A stretch of DNA of 64,000 bases from Antarctobacter albus (GTDB lineage: Bacteria; Pseudomonadota; Alphaproteobacteria; Rhodobacterales; Rhodobacteraceae). Below are positions 35,707 to 45,061 of this stretch, one piece after another (position 1 is the first letter of the stretch; each line of letters begins with the position of its first letter). The position numbers were made by a program, and so were the translations under genes. The stretch covers positions 186,001-250,000 of the forward strand of contig NZ_FMZI01000003.1 of the NCBI RefSeq assembly GCF_900101505.1, written 5' to 3'. The notes under the pieces were generated by a model that ran no database searches, was not told the origin of the DNA, and saw only the letters and a program-made list of their open reading frames with translations.

Positions 35707-36891
35707 ATGGCCGTCGAGACACAAGCCGTCAAACAGCCGATCCAGTTTTCCGCCCCCGTGGTCGGGGCAGCAGGGGGCTTTGCCGGGGTCTTCGTCGGGG
35801 CCGCCAACGGATCGGTCCTGATGGGCATCCTGCTGGGGTTCGTGATATTGGCCGCGCTGGCCTTTGTCGCGCTGGCCGTGCTGGACCCGAAACTGGAAAA
35901 GACCTTCAAGCTGGTCCTGATCGCCGTCATGGCGGTGGCCGGCTACCTGCTCGGTGGCCTGCCGGGCCTCGTGGTCGGTGCGATCTTCGGCTGGTTCTTT
36001 GGCTGGTTCACCTATTGGATCGGCATGGGGCGTCACCGCGTCCCGCTGCCGCCCTACCTGACCTCCGGGCAGGTGCTGTGGGAATACAGTTTCCGCGTGA
36101 TCGCCGGCGCGATCTTCGTCTTCCTGATCACTCCGATCCTCGTGGTCATGCCGCTGTCGTTCAACGCCGAGGATTTCTTTACCTTCACGCCGGAGATGCT
36201 GCGGTTCGACCCCGAGGGCTACAGCCTCAAGCATTACCGCGACTTCTTTACCTCGTCGGAATGGCAACAGGCACTGCGCAACTCGCTGATCATCGCGCCG
36301 CTGGCGACGCTGCTGTCTGTCAGCTTCGGCACCCTGGCGGCCATCGGCCTCAGCTCGGAACATGTGCCGTTCCGTCGGGCGATCATGGCGATCCTGATTT
36401 CGCCGATGATCGTGCCGCTGATCATCTCGGCCGCCGGCATGTACTTCTTCTACTCGCGGATCGGCCTGCAGGGGACGCTGATGGGCGTGGTCCTGGCCCA
36501 TGCCGCGCTTGGCATTCCCTTCGTGATCATCACCGTCACCGCGACGCTGGTGGGCTTCGACCGTTCGCTGACGCGGGCGGCGGCCAATATGGGCGCGGAC
36601 CCGGTCACGACCTTCTTCCGCGTGCAGATGCCGCTGATCCTGCCGGGGGTGATTTCGGGTGGCCTGTTCGCCTTCATCACCTCTTTTGACGAGGTCGTGG
36701 TTGTGATCTTCGTCGGCTCTGCCCAGCAGCAGACGTTGCCCTGGCAGATGTTCACCGGCCTTCGGGAACAGATCAGCCCGACGATCCTGGCGGTTGCGAC
36801 GATCCTTGTCGCGATCTCGATCATGCTGCTGACCACGGTCGAGATCCTGCGCCGCCGGTCGGAGAAGATGCGGGGTATGAGCCCGGGTTAA
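35707..36891 (+). CDS. ABC transporter permease (PotC-like) with extra N-terminal helices
   Basis: This 394-residue permease has an N-terminal extension of about 130 residues with three hydrophobic segments (around 15-60 and 68-105), then a standard PotC-type core. The EAA loop is TRAAANMGADPVTTFFRVQ and the end is SFDEVVVVIFVGSAQQQTLP. PotC proteins are normally about 260-290 residues. It is the last gene of the importer operon and is followed by a terminator at 36915. Confidence 0.92.
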   Translation: MAVETQAVKQPIQFSAPVVGAAGGFAGVFVGAANGSVLMGILLGFVILAALAFVALAVLDPKLEKTFKLVLIAVMAVAGYLLGGLPGLVVGAIFGWFFGWFTYWIGMGRHRVPLPPYLTSGQVLWEYSFRVIAGAIFVFLITPILVVMPLSFNAEDFFTFTPEMLRFDPEGYSLKHYRDFFTSSEWQQALRNSLIIAPLATLLSVSFGTLAAIGLSSEHVPFRRAIMAILISPMIVPLIISAAGMYFFYSRIGLQGTLMGVVLAHAALGIPFVIITVTATLVGFDRSLTRAAANMGADPVTTFFRVQMPLILPGVISGGLFAFITSFDEVVVVIFVGSAQQQTLPWQMFTGLREQISPTILAVATILVAISIMLLTTVEILRRRSEKMRGMSPG

Positions 36892-36914
36892 GGATCAAAT
36901 CCAACGAAAATCGG

Positions 36915-36942
36915 ACGCGCGGCACCCCGGTGCCGCGCGTTT
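36915..36942 (+). terminator. Intrinsic terminator of the ABC operon
   Basis: Perfect 11-bp stem ACGCGCGGCAC / GTGCCGCGCGT with loop CCCG and a short TTT, 23 nt after the last permease stop. Confidence 0.75.
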
Positions 36943-37002
36943 GCGTTCAGGATTCGAAAAGGGTTTGCGTTTTAGGGTCGTCCCCAAGCAGGAGGCGCGC
37001 CC

Positions 37003-38241
37003 ATGTCCGAACTCGATCCCGCATTCCCGTCCGGGGTGTCCAAATCAGAGGCCACGTTCCAGGTGAACGAGGCTTTCTATTCCCGCACCGACAAGCGGGC
37101 GGTGATAAAGGCGGGCAACGAGGTGTTCCAGCGTGTCGCGGGACATGAATGGGAAGAGCTGCTTGGCGCCCCGCACAAGCTGATCCGCCACCCGGACATG
37201 CCGAAGGGCGTGTTTCACATGCTCTGGGAACGGTTGAAGGCGGGCAAGCCGACCGGGGCCTATGTCAAGAACCGGCGGATCTGCGGGCGATTTTACTGGG
37301 TCTACGCGTTGGTGGCGCCGACCGAGGATGGCTACATCTCGACCCGGATCAAGCCGGTCTCTTCCCTCCGGGCCGAGGTCGAGGCGCTGTATGCGGGGAT
37401 GCTGAAGCACGAGCAGGACGGCATGAGCGCCACAGACAGTGCCGAGACCTTGCAGAAGTGGATCCGCGACCAGGGGTTTGCAACCTATGACAACTTCCAG
37501 AGCCACGCACTGGCGACGGAGTTCGAGGCCCGTTCGCGCCAGATGGGGCGTTCGCTGGACCCGATGCTGCAGCGGTTCGTCGACATGTCGCGTGCCATTG
37601 CCGAGGTCTGGGACGAGGCCGACAGGATGACCGAGGCCTTCAAGGCGATCCGTACAGTGCCGATGAACATGCGGATCATCGCCTCGCGGCTGGAAAACGT
37701 CGGTGGTCCGATCAGCGCGATTTCGGTCAACTACAGCCAGATGCTCGAAGAGATGTCGACCTGGGTCAAGACCTTCGTCGAAGGGGACGATTGCGTCTTT
37801 GCCCATATCCGCAGTGCCATTTTCATGGGGCAGTTCCTGTGTTTCGCCTCGGCCGTCGAACGCGAGATGATCACCGGCTTCGGCACCAGCCAGGACGCCT
37901 ATCCGGACACCATCGACGTCGCGCGCGAGATTGCCGAACTGACGGAGCACGAACAGCGGTTCATGCAGCAGACCATCGACAGGCTGTCGTCTGTGGAACG
38001 CGAGGCGCGGCGCTTTGCCCACAGCGTCCTCGACATGAAACGCTATGTCACCGGTCTCAGCTCGACACGGATGATGTGCAAGATCGAAAGCGCCAGCCTG
38101 TCGGAATCAGGCAGCTCTCTGGCCGGGATCGTCGAACAGCTGGACAGCTGCCAGCAGGAAATCGAGGATCGCCTTGCCCGGGTGATGGACCTCAATGCCG
38201 TGATCCAGAACAACACCGCCCTGTTGCGGTCGATGATCTAG
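37003..38241 (+). CDS. Aer-like PAS domain protein without chemoreceptor domain (copy 1)
   Basis: This 412-residue cytosolic protein has an Aer-type PAS domain (about 20-120) with the signature APHKLIRHPDMPKGVF and GAYVKNR, the motifs around the FAD pocket of aerotaxis receptor Aer. The remaining 290 residues are helical (YDNFQSHALATEFE, RIIASRLENVGG, MLEEMSTWVKTF, SSTRMMCKIESASLSES). There is no transmembrane helix, HAMP or MCP hairpin tip. It probably senses redox state and signals through an unknown partner. AGGAGG lies upstream of the ATG. A close paralogue follows 91 nt downstream. Confidence 0.85.
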   Translation: MSELDPAFPSGVSKSEATFQVNEAFYSRTDKRAVIKAGNEVFQRVAGHEWEELLGAPHKLIRHPDMPKGVFHMLWERLKAGKPTGAYVKNRRICGRFYWVYALVAPTEDGYISTRIKPVSSLRAEVEALYAGMLKHEQDGMSATDSAETLQKWIRDQGFATYDNFQSHALATEFEARSRQMGRSLDPMLQRFVDMSRAIAEVWDEADRMTEAFKAIRTVPMNMRIIASRLENVGGPISAISVNYSQMLEEMSTWVKTFVEGDDCVFAHIRSAIFMGQFLCFASAVEREMITGFGTSQDAYPDTIDVAREIAELTEHEQRFMQQTIDRLSSVEREARRFAHSVLDMKRYVTGLSSTRMMCKIESASLSESGSSLAGIVEQLDSCQQEIEDRLARVMDLNAVIQNNTALLRSMI

Positions 38242-38332
38242 ACAGGACGTGCCAGGACGGCCCCGTCTTTCCCCACTTCAATGGCGTCGTGCCGGTGTTC
38301 TGCCTGACGCCCTGTTGCCCCAGGATTGACCA

Positions 38333-39580
38333 ATGACGGAACACAACCCGCGCTTTGCCGCAGAGTCGAATTTTGCCGCCGCCGAGGCCCAGTTTCACCT
38401 GACGGAACTGTTCTACTCCCGCACCGATGAGCGCGGCATCATCAAGGCGGGCAACTGTGTGTTCCAGCGTGTCGCCGCCTATCCTTGGGAAGAGATGCTT
38501 GGCGCGCCGCACAAGCTGATCCGGCATCCGGACATGCCCAAGGGGGTCTTTCACCTGCTGTGGGATCGGATCAAGGCGGGCAAACCCACCGGGGCCTACG
38601 TCAAGAACCGCAGCAAGACCGGCCGGTACTACTGGGTCTTCGCGCTCGTCTCTCCCGCGGACGGTGGGTATATCTCGACCCGGATCAAGCCAAGTTCGGA
38701 GCTTTTTGCCACGGTGTCGGGCCTGTATGCCGATCTGCTGAGCCGCGAAAAGGAAGACGGGCTGAGCCCGCGAGACAGTGCCGAGGCGCTGCTGGCCGTC
38801 ATAAGGGCGCAGGGGTTTTCCAGTTACGACACCTTCCAGAGCCACGCGCTTGCGACCGAGTTCGAGGCGCGCGCCACCGCGACCGGGCAGGGGATCGACC
38901 CGCTGCAGCGGCGGTTTCTGGAAATGTCGCGGGCGATTGCGCAGGTCGGGGTGGAAACCGCAGACCTCACGGAGTCGTTCAAGGTGATCCGCACGGTGCC
39001 GATGAACATGCGGATCATCGCCTCGCGGCTGGAAAACGCCGGCGGCGCGATCAGCGCGATATCGGTGAACTACAGCCAGATGCTCGAAGAGATGTCGACC
39101 TGGGTAAAGACCTTTGTCGACGGCGACGCATGCGTATTTGCCCGGATGCGCGACGCTATTCTGTGCGGCCAGTTCCTCAGTTTCGCGACTGCGGTCGAAC
39201 AGGAGATGATCGAATGTTTCGACACCAATGCGGCGCTTTATCCCGACTGCATGGATGCCAAGGTGGAGATGGCGGAAGTGGCCGCCCATCGCCAGAAGTT
39301 CCGGGACGAAACCGTGGCATCTCTGGTGCGGGTAGAGGCCGAGGCCAAGCGTTTCGCCCGCAGCGTCCTGGACATGAAGCGGTATGTCACGGGCCTCAGC
39401 TCGACCCGGATGATGTGCAAGATCGAAAGCGCCAGCCTGTCGGAGTCGCGCAAGGAGCTGGAGGGGATCGTCGAGCAACTGGATGCCTGCCAGAAGGGCA
39501 TCGAGCAACGCCTTGCCCGCATGACGGAACTGAACGCGGTGATCCAGACCAACACGGCAATGCTGCGCGCGATGTTGTAG
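38333..39580 (+). CDS. Aer-like PAS domain protein without chemoreceptor domain (copy 2)
   Basis: This 415-residue tandem paralogue of the preceding gene has the same architecture: PAS with APHKLIRHPDMPKGVF and GAYVKNR, then a helical C-terminus sharing long identical runs such as VTGLSSTRMMCKIESA. Differences cluster in the middle of the helical region and at the ends. AGGA lies before the ATG. Retention of two diverged copies suggests that they form hetero-oligomers or respond to different ranges of the same signal; that is inference. It converges with dxs. Confidence 0.85.
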   Translation: MTEHNPRFAAESNFAAAEAQFHLTELFYSRTDERGIIKAGNCVFQRVAAYPWEEMLGAPHKLIRHPDMPKGVFHLLWDRIKAGKPTGAYVKNRSKTGRYYWVFALVSPADGGYISTRIKPSSELFATVSGLYADLLSREKEDGLSPRDSAEALLAVIRAQGFSSYDTFQSHALATEFEARATATGQGIDPLQRRFLEMSRAIAQVGVETADLTESFKVIRTVPMNMRIIASRLENAGGAISAISVNYSQMLEEMSTWVKTFVDGDACVFARMRDAILCGQFLSFATAVEQEMIECFDTNAALYPDCMDAKVEMAEVAAHRQKFRDETVASLVRVEAEAKRFARSVLDMKRYVTGLSSTRMMCKIESASLSESRKELEGIVEQLDACQKGIEQRLARMTELNAVIQTNTAMLRAML

Positions 39581-39615
39581 CGTCGCGCGTCAGGTCCGGT
39601 TTCCGGTCTTGATCG

Positions 39616-41541
39616 TCAGGCGCGTTTGTCCAGAACCGCAGCGCCCAGGGTGTCCAGCACCTTGGCCTCGATGTCCTCGGCGTTCAGCTTGGCAACGGCG
39701 TACATGTCTCGCGGGCTGGCCTGGTCGATGAAGATGTCGGGCAGCACCATCGAACGGTACTTCAGCCCGGTGTCAAAGACGCCTTCCTCGGCCAATAGCT
39801 GCGCGACGTGGCTGCCAAAGCCGCCCACCGCGCCCTCCTCGATGGTGATCAGCGCGTCATGGTCCCGCGCCAGGCCCAGGATCAGATCCCGGTCCAGCGG
39901 CTTGGCAAAGCGCGCATCCGCAACGGTGGGGGAAACGCCGCGCGCCTCCAGCGCCTCGCAGGCCTCGAGTACCTCTTTCAGCCGCGTACCGAAGGACAGG
40001 ATTGCCACGCCCTTGCCCTCGCGGATCATCCGGCCCTTGCCGATTTCCAGAACCTCGCCACGCTCCGGCATCTCGACGCCCATGCCCTCACCGCGCGGAT
40101 AGCGAAAGGCGATGGGGCCGCTGTCATGCGCCGCGGCGGTGGCGACCATGTGTTTCAGCTCGGCCTCGTCGGCGGCTGCCATGACGACGAACCCCGGCAG
40201 GTTCGCCAGGTAGGCCACGTCGTAGGATCCTGCGTGGGTCGCCCCGTCGGCCCCGACCAGCCCGGCACGGTCGATGGCAAAGCGCACCGGCAGGCGCTGG
40301 ATCGCAACGTCATGCACCACTTGGTCATATCCGCGCTGCAGGAAGGTCGAATACATCGCGCAAAAGGGCCGCATGCCACCCGCCGCAAGCCCCGCGGAAA
40401 AGGTCACACCATGCTGTTCCGCGATGCCCACGTCGAAGCAGCGCGAGGGGTAGCGTTCCGCGAACAGGTCCAGCCCGGTGCCATCGGGCATCGCCGCCGT
40501 CACCGCGCAGATGCGCGGATCCTCGGCCGCCTCCTGCAAAAGCGCCTGGGCAAAGACCTTGGTATAGGACGGCGCGTTCGAGGGCGCCTTTTTCTGCTTG
40601 CCCGTGACCACGTCGAACTTGGCCCGTGCGTGGCCCTTGTCCGGGGCGTGCTCGGCGTGGGAATAGCCCTTTCCCTTCTTGGTCAGCACATGCAGCAGGA
40701 TCGGCCCGGTCGCCCGCTGCCGCACGGTGCGCAGGACCGGCAGCAACTGGTGCAGGTCATGCCCGTCCAGCGGCCCGAGGTAGGAAAACCCCAGTTCCTC
40801 GAACAGCGTGCCGCCGACGGTCATGCCCTTGAGCATCTCCTTGGCCCGCTTGGCCCCCTCGCGGAACGGTTCGGGCAGCATCGAGACGGCGCCCTTGGCG
40901 GCAGCCTTGAGGTCCTGGAACGGCGCCTCGGCATAAAGCCGGCTGAGATAGGACGACAGCGCGCCGGTGGGCGGCGCGATGCTCATCTCGTTGTCGTTCA
41001 GGATCACGATCAGCCGCTTGCCCAGGTGGCCGGCGTTGTTCATCGCCTCGAAGGCCATGCCGGCGCTCATGGCGCCATCACCGATCACCGCGATCGCATC
41101 GCCGTGACCGGTGTCGCAAACACCGCCCAGGTCGCGGGCCACGGCAAAGCCGAGTGCAGCGGAAATCGAGGTCGAGCTATGGGCCGCACCAAAAGGATCG
41201 TAGGGTGACTCGGATCGCTTGGTGAACCCTGACAGCCCGTCCTTCTGGCGCAGCGTGTTCATGCGATCGCGCCGCCCGGTCAGAATCTTGTGCGGGTAAC
41301 ACTGGTGGCTGACGTCCCAGATGATCTTGTCCCGGGGTGTATCGAAAATCGCGTGCAGGGCGACCGTCAGTTCGATCACCCCCAGGCCCGCGCCCAGGTG
41401 GCCGCCGGTTTCCGACACGGCGGCAATCGTCTCGGCGCGCAGTTCCTCGGCCAGCTGCTCCAGCTCGGCATCTGAGAAATGCTTGAGATCGGCCGGGCCT
41501 TGAACGCGGTCGAGCAATGGGGTCTGGGGCCGGTCGCTCAT
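39616..41541 (-). CDS. dxs: 1-deoxy-D-xylulose-5-phosphate synthase
   Basis: This 641-residue thiamine-diphosphate enzyme condenses pyruvate and glyceraldehyde-3-phosphate, the first step of the MEP isoprenoid pathway. The TPP motif [16 protein letters not shown], the [10 protein letters not shown] transketolase segment and normal length are all present. GGAGGG precedes the ATG. It follows ispA by 16 nt on the same strand in an isoprenoid operon. Confidence 0.97.
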   Translation of the reverse strand: MSDRPQTPLLDRVQGPADLKHFSDAELEQLAEELRAETIAAVSETGGHLGAGLGVIELTVALHAIFDTPRDKIIWDVSHQCYPHKILTGRRDRMNTLRQKDGLSGFTKRSESPYDPFGAAHSSTSISAALGFAVARDLGGVCDTGHGDAIAVIGDGAMSAGMAFEAMNNAGHLGKRLIVILNDNEMSIAPPTGALSSYLSRLYAEAPFQDLKAAAKGAVSMLPEPFREGAKRAKEMLKGMTVGGTLFEELGFSYLGPLDGHDLHQLLPVLRTVRQRATGPILLHVLTKKGKGYSHAEHAPDKGHARAKFDVVTGKQKKAPSNAPSYTKVFAQALLQEAAEDPRICAVTAAMPDGTGLDLFAERYPSRCFDVGIAEQHGVTFSAGLAAGGMRPFCAMYSTFLQRGYDQVVHDVAIQRLPVRFAIDRAGLVGADGATHAGSYDVAYLANLPGFVVMAAADEAELKHMVATAAAHDSGPIAFRYPRGEGMGVEMPERGEVLEIGKGRMIREGKGVAILSFGTRLKEVLEACEALEARGVSPTVADARFAKPLDRDLILGLARDHDALITIEEGAVGGFGSHVAQLLAEEGVFDTGLKYRSMVLPDIFIDQASPRDMYAVAKLNAEDIEAKVLDTLGAAVLDKRA

Positions 41542-41557
41542 GGCGCCCTCCGTCTGG

Positions 41558-42430
41558 TCAGGTCCGGCGCGAAATAACGAAGCGCGCGGCGTCCTGCAAG
41601 TTTCCAGCTTCGCTGCCGTATACAGATAGGCAGTCGCAGGCCTCTGTCACAAGGGATTCGGCGCGGCGTTTCGCCCCGTCCATCCCCAGCAGGCTGACGA
41701 ATGTCGCCTTGCCCCGGCCGGCGTCCTTGCCCACGGCCTTGCCCATCTGGGCGGCATCGCCCTCGACGTCCAGGATGTCGTCGGCGATCTGGAAGGCGAG
41801 GCCAAGCGCGCGGGCGTATCCCGTCAGCGGGGTGATGTCGGCCCGCGCCATGCGCGCACCGGCCTCGGCCGACCAGCCGAACAGCGCGCCGGTCTTGCCC
41901 GCCTGGAGCGCGGTGATCTGGTCCAGACTCAGGGGCGTGTCCGACTGTTCCGCCGCCATGTCCAGCGCCTGTCCCAGCACCATCCCGCGCGCGCCCGCCG
42001 CCCGGGCCAGGCTGAGCGCGAGATCGGCGCGCACCACGGCGTCCGGGTGACAGTCTGGGCAGGCCACCAGCTCGAACCCAAGGGTCTGCAGCGCATCGCC
42101 CGCCAGCACGGCGGTCGCCTCGTCCCACTTGCGGTGGACGGTCGGCATCCCACGCCGCATGTCGTCGTCATCCATGCAGGGCAGGTCGTCATGCACCAGA
42201 CTGTAGGCATGGATCGCCTCGATGGCACAGGCGGGCCAGATCGCCTGCGCAGGCGCTATGCCGTGAATGCGCGCGCCTTCCAGCACCAGATAGCCGCGCA
42301 GGCGTTTCCCGCCCGCGGCAGCATAGCCCATCGCCTGCACCACCGGCAGGCCGCCCAAATCCGACAGAACGTGCCGGAGGTGATCCTCGATCGTGCGGGC
42401 CGCCTCTGCCAGCCCGTCCTGAAAGCCCAT
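41558..42430 (-). CDS. ispA: Geranyl/farnesyl diphosphate synthase (polyprenyl synthetase)
   Basis: This 290-residue short-chain trans-prenyltransferase has the first aspartate-rich motif [14 protein letters not shown] and the second [23 protein letters not shown] covers the pyrophosphate-binding Lys/Arg. It makes farnesyl diphosphate for quinones, carotenoids and undecaprenyl phosphate. Its ATG overlaps the xseB stop by one base and dxs follows. Confidence 0.95.
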   Translation of the reverse strand: MGFQDGLAEAARTIEDHLRHVLSDLGGLPVVQAMGYAAAGGKRLRGYLVLEGARIHGIAPAQAIWPACAIEAIHAYSLVHDDLPCMDDDDMRRGMPTVHRKWDEATAVLAGDALQTLGFELVACPDCHPDAVVRADLALSLARAAGARGMVLGQALDMAAEQSDTPLSLDQITALQAGKTGALFGWSAEAGARMARADITPLTGYARALGLAFQIADDILDVEGDAAQMGKAVGKDAGRGKATFVSLLGMDGAKRRAESLVTEACDCLSVYGSEAGNLQDAARFVISRRT

Positions 42431-42672
42431 CAGAGCCCCTCGACCGGCTTCGTCCCCACCGGGTTGCCATCGCCGTCCAGCGTGATGGCCGCCACCTTTT
42501 CCTCGGCGTCCTTCAGCTTGTCCTCGCAGCGCTTCTTCAGCTTGGCGCCGCGTTCATAAAGCGAAATGGACTCTTCCAGCGCCACGTCGCCGCGTTCCAG
42601 CAGGCCCACGACCTTTTCCAGCTCGGCCATCGCCTGCTCGAAACTCATTTCCTCGACCGGGGTTTCGCTCAT
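42430..42672 (-). CDS. xseB: Exodeoxyribonuclease VII small subunit
   Basis: This 80-residue helical protein has the XseB signature MSFEQAMAELEKVVGLLERGD and LEESISLYERGAKL. It binds the large subunit XseA (not in this window) in the single-strand exonuclease. It overlaps the deacetylase gene stop by 4 nt and the ispA start by 1 nt. Confidence 0.95.
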   Translation of the reverse strand: MSETPVEEMSFEQAMAELEKVVGLLERGDVALEESISLYERGAKLKKRCEDKLKDAEEKVAAITLDGDGNPVGTKPVEGL

Positions 42673-43592
42673 CTGCCCGCCTCCATCAGTAGTTCCACAT
42701 GCGCCTTTCCGCTGTCGCTGAGCGCGCCAAGGTCATAGCCGCCTTCGAGGCAGGACACCACGCGTCCGCCGCATTCATCTGCCGCCAGCGCGCACAATTC
42801 GCGGGTGATCCAGCGGAAGTCCTCGACCGTCCATTCCAGTTGCGCCAGCGGATCGTCCTGGTGGGCGTCGAACCCGGCCGAGATGATCAACAGTTCGGGC
42901 CGGAAGGCGCGCATCCGCGACAGGGCAGGGGTCCAGGCCGCGCGCATCTCGGCGCCCCCCGATCCCGGCGGCAAGGGCAGGTTCTGCACGTTGTCATGGG
43001 CGCCGCGTTCCTCCGCGCTGCCGGTGCCTGGCCAGAGCGGCATCTGGTGCGAGCCGATGAACAGTGTGCGCGCCTCATCCCACAGAAGGTCCTGCGTGCC
43101 ATTGCCGTGGTGCACGTCGAAATCGACCACGGCAACCCGGCTCAGCCCATGCGTCTCCAGCGCATGTTTCGCGGCAATGGCCACGTTGCCGAAGAAACAG
43201 AAGCCCATCGGCGTCTCCGTCTCGGCATGGTGCCCGGGCGGGCGCATGGCGCAAAAGGCATTGTCCACCTCGCCCGCCAGCACCGCGTCCACCGCCGCAA
43301 CGGCGGCTCCCGCCGCCCGCGAGGCTGCACGGAAGGATCCCGGCGACATCCAGGTATCGGCATCCAGCTGGGTATTCCCGCTGTCCGGCACGCCGCCGCG
43401 GATGCGGTCGATATACCGCTGCGGGTGGCTCAGCCGCAGCTGCGCCTCCTCGACCTCGGGTGCGCTGCGACGATCAAGGTCCAAACCTGCCAGCGCATGC
43501 AGCAGGTGCTCGATCCGGGCCACGCGCTCCGGGTGCCCCTCGGGCGTCACATGATCCAGCGCATCCGCATGGGTGAAAAGTGCCGTTGTCAT
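42669..43592 (-). CDS. Histone deacetylase family (acetoin utilisation/AcuC-like) amidohydrolase
   Basis: This 307-residue zinc hydrolase of the arginase/deacetylase fold has the active-site His pair in RPPGHHAE, zinc ligands in VVDFDVHHGNG and AGFDAHQDD, and the catalytic Tyr loop LEGGYDL. Bacterial members deacetylate polyamines or small amides; the true substrate is unknown. It is the first gene of the xseB-ispA-dxs run and starts just downstream of the petR terminator. Confidence 0.93.
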   Translation of the reverse strand: MTTALFTHADALDHVTPEGHPERVARIEHLLHALAGLDLDRRSAPEVEEAQLRLSHPQRYIDRIRGGVPDSGNTQLDADTWMSPGSFRAASRAAGAAVAAVDAVLAGEVDNAFCAMRPPGHHAETETPMGFCFFGNVAIAAKHALETHGLSRVAVVDFDVHHGNGTQDLLWDEARTLFIGSHQMPLWPGTGSAEERGAHDNVQNLPLPPGSGGAEMRAAWTPALSRMRAFRPELLIISAGFDAHQDDPLAQLEWTVEDFRWITRELCALAADECGGRVVSCLEGGYDLGALSDSGKAHVELLMEAGR

Positions 43593-43627
43593 CGCGCCCC
43601 CCTGATTCTTCTCTCTAAAATTACTCA

Positions 43628-43648
43628 GAAACGCGCCCGGAGGGCGCG
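43628..43648 (-). terminator. Terminator of the petPR transcript
   Basis: Perfect 7-bp stem CGCGCCC / GGGCGCG with a 3-nt loop, followed on the minus strand by TTTC. It begins 44 nt beyond the petR stop and separates it from the deacetylase gene. Confidence 0.7.
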
Positions 43649-43691
43649 ACTCCGCCCGACCAAACCGCGAAACGCCCGGGGCCGCAACCCG

Positions 43692-44393
43692 TCAGTCGGG
43701 CGCCAGCATGTATCCCGCCCCGCGCACCGTCTGCAGGTAGCGCGGCTGTTTCGGGTCGGCCTCCAGCTTGCGCCGCAACCGCGTGATCTGGACGTCGACC
43801 GCGCGTTCCTGGGCCTGTCCCTTGTCGCGGCCCAGTTCCTCGACCAGTTTCGCGCGGCTCAGCGCCTCGCCCGGGCGGGCGGAAAAGATGCGCATCAGCT
43901 GGCTTTCGGTGGCGGTGAGGCGGACCATCTCCTCCCCCTGCCACATCTCGCCGCGCTCGATGTCATAGCGGAAATCGCCCAGGGTCAGCAGTTTGGGCGC
44001 GCTATCCTCGGCGCTGGGTTCCGGCATCCTCCGAAGGATCGCGTTGATCCGGAGCAAGAGCTCCTTGGGCTCGAACGGCTTGGCGAGGTAATCGTCGGCG
44101 CCGGCTTCCAGCCCCTTGATGCGGTCCTCGGTCTCGGACCGGGCGGTCAGCAGCAGGATCGGCGTCTGAGAGGTTTCGCGGATGCTCTGGGTCAGGCTCA
44201 CGCCGTCTTCGCCAGGCATCATCACGTCCAGGATGATCATGTCGAAATCCAGTCCCGACAGCAGCCGCCGGGCATGCGCCGCGTCGCGGGCCGCCGTCAC
44301 CAGGAAACCGTTGCGTACCAGGAATTTCTGCAACAGCCCCCGGATGCGTTCGTCATCGTCCACGATCAGCAGATGCGCGTCGTTCTCGGTCAT
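43692..44393 (-). CDS. petR: OmpR-family response regulator (PetR-like)
   Basis: This 233-residue regulator has receiver residues D12-D14 and phospho-Asp56 (ILDVMMPGEDG), Lys in YLAKPFEP, and a winged helix with RLTATESQLMRIF and QERAVDVQITRLRRKLE. In Rhodobacter capsulatus petR lies next to a MarR-type gene petP, the same arrangement as here, with a 4-nt overlap. The signal and targets are unclear and no kinase is adjacent. Confidence 0.9.
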   Translation of the reverse strand: MTENDAHLLIVDDDERIRGLLQKFLVRNGFLVTAARDAAHARRLLSGLDFDMIILDVMMPGEDGVSLTQSIRETSQTPILLLTARSETEDRIKGLEAGADDYLAKPFEPKELLLRINAILRRMPEPSAEDSAPKLLTLGDFRYDIERGEMWQGEEMVRLTATESQLMRIFSARPGEALSRAKLVEELGRDKGQAQERAVDVQITRLRRKLEADPKQPRYLQTVRGAGYMLAPD

Positions 44394-44893
44394 CCCCTGC
44401 CTCCCCTCAGCTTGTGGTACTGCCGTCGCAGTTCCGGGTCCATCATTGCCTCCAGGACCCGGCGAAATCCGGCGACCGCCTCGGGGCCGGCATCGCGAAA
44501 GGCGGCGCGCATGCGGCTCCTCTGGGCATCTGACAGTTCGCGTTCCAGCGTCTCGCCCGCCTCTGTCAGGTAAAGGTGCCGTTCCCGCTTATCGGTCCGC
44601 CCGACCTGGCTTTGCACCAGGCCGTCCTCGATCAGGGTACGCAGCACGCGGTTGAGCGATTGTTTCGTCACGCCCAGGATCGTCAGCAGGTTGTTCACCG
44701 TGGTGCCGGGCGCGGTATGGATGAAATGCAATGCCCGGTGATGTGCACGGCCATAGCTGAGCCCGTCCAGGATCCGGTCTGGATCGGCGGTAAAGCCCCG
44801 GTAGGCAAAGAACATCGCCTCTGCACCCTGTCGCAACTGCTCGTCGGTAAGGAAAAGCAGGGTCTCGCCCTGCGGGCTGCGCCCCTCTGACAT
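44390..44893 (-). CDS. petP: MarR-family regulator (PetP-like)
   Basis: This 167-residue winged-helix protein contains HTAPGTTVNNLLTILGVTKQSLNRVLRTL and the wing VGRTDKRERHLYLTEAG. The N-terminal FLTDEQLRQGAEAMFFAYRGFTADPD is typical of the PetP group. GAGGGA precedes the ATG at 44893; an ATG 33 nt upstream lacks a ribosome site. It overlaps petR (ATGA), so the pair is co-expressed. A dyad upstream (44941-44961) may be its own operator. Confidence 0.88.
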   Translation of the reverse strand: MSEGRSPQGETLLFLTDEQLRQGAEAMFFAYRGFTADPDRILDGLSYGRAHHRALHFIHTAPGTTVNNLLTILGVTKQSLNRVLRTLIEDGLVQSQVGRTDKRERHLYLTEAGETLERELSDAQRSRMRAAFRDAGPEAVAGFRRVLEAMMDPELRRQYHKLRGGRG

Positions 44894-44940
44894 GGTTCCC
44901 TCTGCCCCTTGCTGGTTTTGCGCCATTTTAAGTCAGCCTT

Positions 44941-44961
44941 GTTGACATTCCAAGAGTCAAC
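44941..44961. promoter_or_regulatory. Dyad GTTGAC-n9-GTCAAC upstream of petP
   Basis: An exact 6-bp inverted repeat with a 9-nt spacer lies 48 nt upstream of petP and 100 nt upstream of ilvE in the divergent control region. It is a candidate MarR-type operator. Confidence 0.4.
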
Positions 44962-45061
44962 TGGTAGCGAGTCGCAGATTTAGCGCAACTTTATGTCCGA
45001 TCCGGACGCATATCGCGCAACAATCGAAAAATTTGGCCCGCTGCACATGAGGAGAGAGAAG

